DNA of 64,000 nucleotides from Membranipora membranacea. Taxonomy: Eukaryota > Bryozoa > Gymnolaemata > Cheilostomatida > Membraniporidae. Within the stretch, counting starts at the first letter, position 1. Every line of letters begins with the position of its first letter. The position numbers were made by a program, and so were the translations under genes. The notes under the pieces are model-generated. The model was not told the DNA's origin. It ran no database searches and saw only the letters and a program-made list of their open reading frames with translations. Positions 58,344 to 64,000 of this stretch are shown in pieces. The stretch lies in the NCBI GenBank assembly GCA_914767715.1, contig OU612073.1:15562001-15626000 (forward strand), in the 5' to 3' direction.

Positions 58344-59821
58344 ACCTTCACAAAAAACACAGTGGTGGATGAAAAATAAATGGAAGACCAACATCTTGAG
58401 TCAGGGATGTTGTTTGCTTTACCGTCATTTGTTGTTCCACCCATCAAAAACTATAAATAGCTACTTTTACTGGTCAAGTTTGCATTTTTACTGGATTGAT
58501 TGCAGAGCACCGATTGTATCATAAACACAATACCAATGTGTCATACTTCTCGACAAAAAATAATTCTTTCTACCATATCAAATATTATTTAGAGTATAGG
58601 TTGGCTGCTGCTCTGTCGATGTGTTTATCCTAATGCAGAATAAGAGTATAAACAGGTCCGGAAGAAAGCCTATTATCATGCGTATAATATCCTTCTATGT
58701 ATGCTGACAGATTTTGACATCTTACCTACTTGGCTTGAACAAGGCTTTTCAAATATATCATCAATTATCGGATTGAAAGTAGTGCATCATATCACGCTGG
58801 TTGACTATTTGTTGTTGACCTAGCCTTTGAAAAATCACTTGAGAAATTTGCCGGCTCATCGATAGATATAGTGTCGAATTTACTATCTAATACCTTTCAT
58901 TACCTAAACAGACTATAAAACTGCGTATCAATAGATAAACACAAAATACGAACATGTCATCGGCTAATCCAAAGACCATGCTGTGAAAGCAACCGAATTA
59001 CCTAGTATATCCATTAGCAATACCAAAACAATGTTCCATTAGGTCACTCAAAAAGTAAAGTTTAGCAAAACTTTTTACTTCTAGATGATAGACAATGTTT
59101 CAATTAGTGGACACAGAAGATCATTTGGAGAAATCCCACTTAGTTTGTGAGACATGACAATTTGTATGAATTCAATAACATCACTATAATGCATGAATAG
59201 CCTTTGTTATTACTGCCTTGCCTTAGTCATGAGCAATAATATAAGGACCCTCCTACGTCACAGGGTCATTAACCAGACACATCACTTGGGTTAAATAGAA
59301 AGCCATGGGCGATAACTATCTACTGCCCAATCCTTGGTACAGGGAATTTCTGACGCAACGGTCCCTTTAAATAAGCAATAAATAAATCATCAAAATCTAC
59401 ACAATTCGGTCAATTGAACTCAACTTATTAGGATAAAGAGTCCCAACAGTTTCCTATCAGTCATAGGCCTGCGATGCTTGTATTGTCATTGTGGTCAAAG
59501 TCAAACGGCATACAGGTGGCACAACCACTGATATATATTCATCAATAAGAGGTATATATCTGGCCCTGAACAAGCACATGGCAATTTATGTATGGTTGCT
59601 GGAAACATTTTCTCAACTTTGATTGGTCAAAAAGTTAAGTAATGCTACAGCCGACCCCTTGTAAACATTTGTCGAGCAGCTTGCCTGAGAATTTAAAGCT
59701 CGTTACTGGGACGTCAGTCAATGCATAACGATAAAGCAGCCAGAATTTAAGCTCAATCCAATTACAGTCCCAAAGTTATATACTGATTAAACTTCTCCAC
59801 AAATAGCCATACTGTGTATTT

Positions 59822-59905
59822 TACCACTAATCCATGAATCCACTAATCCATGAATCCATGAATCCATGAATCCATGAATCCATGAATCCACTAATCCATG
59901 AACTA
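59822..59905. repeat. 8-bp tandem repeat
   Basis: ATGAATCC repeated about six times, with interspersed ACTAATCC variants. Confidence 0.95.
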
Positions 59906-59934
59906 TTAGAGCACAGGCCAATCACCTAAACCAA

Positions 59935-60915
59935 ATAATTTTGTAGATGGTGCATATCACTTTAATCGGCTTCGATCAGGTTAATAATTTGTCTAAATGT
60001 GTCATGTGCATATCCCAACATAATCCTGAATTCCAAAACAGTGTAGGAAATCTAAACAGAATTGTCTCAGTTTTACCAAGTTGCTTGCCCCAGCAAAGAT
60101 GCAGAAAAGGTTAGTTTTGAACTTTTCCCTAGCATACTTGGCATTGACAATTCTGATAGTGACAAAAAACTATAACTCTGATAGCTTTCCCTGACCGAAA
60201 TGGCGTGGAGGAAAATTCACCATCCAAATTCTGGTCCAATTGTGTGCAAGGCTTATGCAATATGGCGCGTTTTGATGTCAATCAAAGACGAGGGTCTTCC
60301 ATTGCATATCAGCTAAAAAATCATTACTGAACATCTATACATAGCATTGAATACTTATGTGCATAACTTTCAGTGAACATTGTCAAGGATAAACGCAAGC
60401 AAAAATCCTACCTCAATATTGAAGACTTAAACCTAAAATATGTGGAATAAGCTAAGGATTAAGCTAAGGTGGGCTGATCTTGAGTCAGCAGCACACACTA
60501 ACACGACCACAGAAGTCAAATCCACATCTACCCCCTCTGGCTCAGACTGTCATAACACAAGCTTGTCATCCCCATATAGGCTACTATGTTAATTCTCCTA
60601 CATTCATCAAACCTAAAAGTGGATAATCTGAATTTACATCCCTGAAAATTTTAATGGATATTCCGCCAGGATTAAATTCATTTATGACTATTTTTTTCAT
60701 TTAATTTTCAACAAGAAATTATAAATCGATTCACTTTCAAATTTGAGAAAGTCATATTCATTCATTGCCATCATTATTGGTGTGTAAGAGTTATTCTTTA
60801 TACGAAAATTGCCATCTTTAGTATTTTTTTCGAAAAAGCCAACCATTTGTGTAGGAGTTGTCCGAACAACATCAATGCGGACACAACTCATAACTACAAA
60901 CAACTATCATGATTT
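59935..60915. repeat. Right half of the interrupted copy of the duplicated segment
   Basis: Collinear with about 48010-49100, ending with the block GTAGGAGTTGTCCGAACAAC and AACTACAAACAACTATC. Confidence 0.85.
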
Positions 60916-61418
60916 GTTATAAACTAAAACATAATGGATTGAAATCTATTTGACTGGTGTGAAAAGCACTAGTTTAATTAGGCCACAGGCAATGATGGTA
61001 ACAAATAAAAAATCTCACTCAACCATTTATCATGTCATATAGCAAAGAGTATGTATATAGGTATGAGAATAACTGATACCGGAAAGCATGAATGATGTTG
61101 TGGTTTAAAACTTCCTTTCTGCTGGCTTAGGGCAAACAGGACTTCCTGTAACTTCCTATAACTAATGAACATATTACTTTGACTAAGTACATAAAACATC
61201 CAACGTTAAATGTCAAAAGACCACAAGTACAAGCCAGTATGAGGCAGTAATGGGTTACATTTAATTTTTAAATGCAATGACACAATCTCAAGAATGAGAT
61301 TAAGAGTCTATGAGATTGTGCGCATATTAACACCAAGCAATGATATTTTATAGGTCATCGACACTCACTAAATAAATAGTTTGCTAAATACTAGTGTTGT
61401 ATTCAGGGTCGAGTCAAC

Positions 61419-61610
61419 GGGATGGGTTTCGGGATGGGTTTCGGGATGGGTTTCGGGATGGGTTTCGGGATGGGTTTCGGGATGGGTTTCGGGATGGGCT
61501 TCGGGATGGGTTTCGGGATGGGTTTCGGGATGGTTTTCGGGATGGGTTTCGGGATGGGTTTCGGGATGGGTTTCGGGATGGGTTTCGGAATGGGTTTCGG
61601 AATGGGTTTC
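61419..61610 (+). repeat. 12-bp G-rich minisatellite, 16 units
   Basis: GGGATGGGTTTC repeated 16 times with few changes. The run of GGG tracts on plus has strong G-quadruplex potential. It produces long false ORFs in several frames (GFGM, GWVS and PKPI repeats). Confidence 0.95.
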
Positions 61611-61668
61611 TGCGGTCGGCCATGAGGGTCAGAGGTCTGCATCTTCAACTACTAGGGTGATGGTCAAT

Positions 61669-61737
61669 ATACTGCCTGCACCTGGACTCGAACCCGAGAC
61701 CTTGTGCACAACAGTCCACGATCTTAACCACTATGCT
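61669..61737 (-). repeat. tRNA-like sequence within the hAT-like element
   Basis: On minus: CATAGCATAGTGGTTAAGATC (A-box/D-arm-like), a GTTGTGC anticodon-loop-like part and CTCGGGTTCGAGTCCAGG (a good T arm/B box). Anticodon and acceptor stems do not pair well, so it is a degraded tRNA or SINE head rather than a working tRNA. Confidence 0.5.
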
Positions 61738-62191
61738 ATGGATTTTATGTGACGAGGTTGGAAATAGAGACTAGACCATAATAAAACATATAGCTATTAG
61801 TCATGCTTTTGCTGTGATTATTATGAACGGCTTACAACACTACATTAAGCTTTCTTCAGACATCTATAATTCAATAAATACTTGACAGAATTTGATGAAA
61901 CTTGATCTCAACAAAGTTCACTATGTCTAGATGATATATTACAAACTGAATCAACCTTAACATGTACCATTAGCTAATTGCACTAGTGATTAGTGGATTA
62001 ATATCCATCATTCTTTTAAATTGTGATATCTGAAGACAGTGTAGGAGTAGGACATCGACTTATGAAGTCGTAATGTAAATCCATTTCACACGCTCTTTTC
62101 GACTCGACCCGACTCGTACCCGAATTTAGGGAAATTTCAGTGGCTCGGCTCATTTTCATTTTTGCTGGCTCAATACAACACTACTAAATAC

Positions 62192-64000
62192 TTAATCTGC
62201 TCAATTTAATCCTTTAACTAGGATTATAGTATAGGGAATTAAATGCTAGTTAAATCGCATTCCATAATTTTTTATCTTTATCAGAGGTTGAAATTGGAGA
62301 AAAAGTGCATATACACCCAAAATTGAGATCAATCCTATGCGGAACATTGGCCGAGGGCAGCCACAGAACAAACACAGCTCGGTGGTGTGGGGGCGCTGTA
62401 AGCTCTCACAAAAGCACTGTGGCCACCAACGCAAACGGGGCATTTCATCACAATCGCACTCTATCAAGCATCTTGTTGAAGAGCTTATCCACGATCTATA
62501 TCCTGGTCGTTGATGGCATTTGATTAAAGTTGAAACACGGGAGGCCAGGAAATATTGACTTCCTGCACCGCATTGTAAAGCTGTCAAGCTTCTGAATGTT
62601 AACAGCTCAAAAAAAATTGGACTCAATGATGTTGCATCATTTTGCTTAGAAATGAAGCCAATATGGCTGTTTCTATCAAAGTGGATGGGGGTGTCAACTT
62701 AATTGCAATTTTTTCTATAACTGGTGATGTATATTCTTAGAGATATAGCTCATAATTTTAGGTGTAAAATAATACATGTTCAGCCTAAAGTGAATGATTA
62801 AAGTTTAATGATATAGTGAGAAATTTCAAGCAATGTCTCAAAACAGATCAAAGACTTTGGAGACAAAACTTTTACTTATGTTCTCTGAAGGGCTTTTTAT
62901 ATGACAAACACACCAATTTTCAGCAGTATAGCTAATGTATTAAGATCGCCACAGACCATCAGAGGCTGATAAGTTTTTCCATAGGATCAAGCATGCTATC
63001 AAAGGGACCATTATTGTGGATACACGACTCTTTTCCAAAGGTCTCACATACACGGCCACTTTGATCAGACAAAGTACATGCAGGAAATGCCCAAAAAACA
63101 CCTTAAAATCCCCTAAATTAGGCTGTTTGGGCGTCTTGTTGTGCCCAATGTGGAAAAGTCTTGTCAGGGTTTCCTGTAGGTACACTGTGATCAATCAAAG
63201 CAGTTTGATAATACTGCGGGTCACTAAGTGCGCAAATCAATGTGACCTGGATTAAACCTGATGGCATTACAACTAAGTAAACCTTGATTGAATGTAACTG
63301 CAGAGACATTCACTCATTGTGCACACACATTCGGACACAATAATTGTTTATAGTACCAGGTGTCATTTGTTGTTAGAGGAAAGTTATCAATGGTCTATCA
63401 CACATAGGCCAGAAGCAGCCTAGCTGGAACTGCTCTATAAAATAATGGCACGGACAATTTTTGATGGCAGGAAACTGATCGCATATTATACTTCATTAAT
63501 GTTTCTTCTGTAAAATTCACCAGGTGTACCCAGTTGTAGTGGTCATATTTAGAAATTAAAAGGTGTTTTGTTTTTGCATTATATGTGTGGGGACATAACT
63601 CCCATTCTGTGTAATCTTACTAATCTAATCTTCAGGGAATTCCAGGTTGAAACTGCATTGTGGAGATTTTTCTTGACTTGCCAATTTATTTACCAAGTAA
63701 ACTTGCAGAAGTCTGCTCGTGTTAGATCAGGACAAATTTAAAATTTTCAATAAGTATAATGTCAGATCTTTATGAGGTTAGTATGTTACCGTCTTGCGGC
63801 AGCATATCCGCAATATTTCTCAAAATTGCATATAATAAGTGAAATGTTAAGAATTCAATAAAAGGTGTTTCTAGGGTGGAACAACGTGGTGAATTCAAAA
63901 TTATGGTTGTACGCAGTTGTAGCGATCATGTCAGCAGCAGCGCGGCAGCATATCCTCATTTCTTCTAAAAATTGCTTTTCATGAGTGAAATATTAAGAGT
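62192..64000. other. No gene recognised
   Basis: Two moderately long open frames (62246-62626 minus and 63016-63255 plus) show no family motif and no splice context. The rest is AT-rich non-coding sequence. Confidence 0.4.

Larger units (their letters stand above)
55210..59366 (-). mobile_element. TTAA-flanked THAP transposon (Kolobok-like), degraded
   Basis: The termini are inverted: AGGAACTGTTGCGTCAGAAT at the left and, read inward from the right end, AGGGACCGTTGCGTCAGAAA. Both are flanked by TTAA (55206-55209 and 59367-59370). TTAA target duplications with termini starting AGG and a THAP-coding gene are the characters of the Kolobok superfamily. The gene remnant is on minus (57298-58343). 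A LINE 3' end is nested at about 55440-55830. A target-site duplication in a segment with an uninterrupted copy elsewhere supports insertion. Confidence 0.65.
61392..62183. mobile_element. 792-bp non-autonomous hAT-like element
   Basis: It starts TAGTGTTGTATTCAG and ends with CTCAATACAACACTA (inverted, 12 of the first 12 matching), flanked by perfect 8-bp duplications CTAAATAC at 61384-61391 and 62184-62191. Subterminal GGGTCGAGTC and GACTCGACCC are also inverted. Inside are a 12-bp minisatellite and a tRNA-like sequence. No transposase. Confidence 0.9.

Noticed and set aside
59822-59905. CRISPR-like short repeats
   Set aside because: The 8-bp units are in direct tandem without spacers and the genome is eukaryotic; this is a simple tandem repeat.
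61669-61737. Functional tRNA gene
   Set aside because: The B box is good, but the anticodon and acceptor stems do not pair and it lies inside a transposon.
61381-61752. Repetitive ORFs (GWVS, GFGM, PKPI repeats)
   Set aside because: They are translations of the 12-bp minisatellite inside the hAT-like element.
62246-62626. 126-aa minus-strand ORF with several cysteines
   Set aside because: No signal peptide, no family motif and no splice context; the plus strand also has an overlapping ORF of similar quality.

Overview
The window is metazoan nuclear DNA. Its genes have GT-AG spliceosomal introns with consistent phases, there are TATA/CCAAT-type promoters, and transposon remnants are dense (non-LTR retrotransposons, hAT-like elements, one TTAA-flanked THAP element, tRNA-derived SINEs). 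A CR1/L2-like LINE with a 2A-like motif, together with a BRICHOS precursor ending in a cysteine-rich peptide, points to a marine invertebrate. Annelid or other lophotrochozoan is my best guess but is not proven. Exons were joined by eye from splice sites and phase.

Layout. 1-8.35 kb: minus-strand exons of a multi-pass membrane protein resembling otopetrin proton channels, interrupted by a degraded EN-RT LINE (about 1.48-5.2 kb) that itself carries a hAT-like MITE. 8.4-8.7 kb: two adjacent long palindromes. 10.3-11.9 kb: a minus-strand Ly6/three-finger (quiver-like) GPI-anchored protein, first exon not found. 14.9-46.5 kb: four tandem paralogues of an SLC16/MCT-like transporter, A and B on minus, C and D on plus, so the cluster is an inverted pair of pairs. 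A, B and C each read as complete four-exon genes of 433, 429 and 429 aa. D keeps only exons 1 and 2. Gene A is swollen by a foldback element, a LINE with an open RT frame and a 5.7 kb hAT-like element. Paralogue B supplies the empty sites. A palindrome between B and C is built from MCT upstream sequence and looks like the scar of an inverted duplication.

47-61 kb: a duplicated segment of about 2 kb exists intact at 47.06-49.10 kb and in interrupted form at 54.57-60.92 kb, where a 4.2 kb TTAA-flanked, THAP-coding (Kolobok-like) transposon lies inside it. Between the two copies is the most interesting gene: a complete five-exon minus-strand BRICHOS precursor (248 aa) whose C-terminal 42 residues follow a Lys-Arg site and carry eight cysteines in a mirror-symmetric spacing. 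61.4-62.2 kb: a 792 bp hAT-like element with 8 bp target duplications and a G-rich 12 bp minisatellite.

The transporter paralogues share a promoter block (CCAAT-like, TATA, and a GGTATGCCATAACC-like sequence), so they are probably regulated alike. I see no functional link between the transporters, the Ly6 protein, the otopetrin-like gene and the BRICHOS gene beyond proximity.
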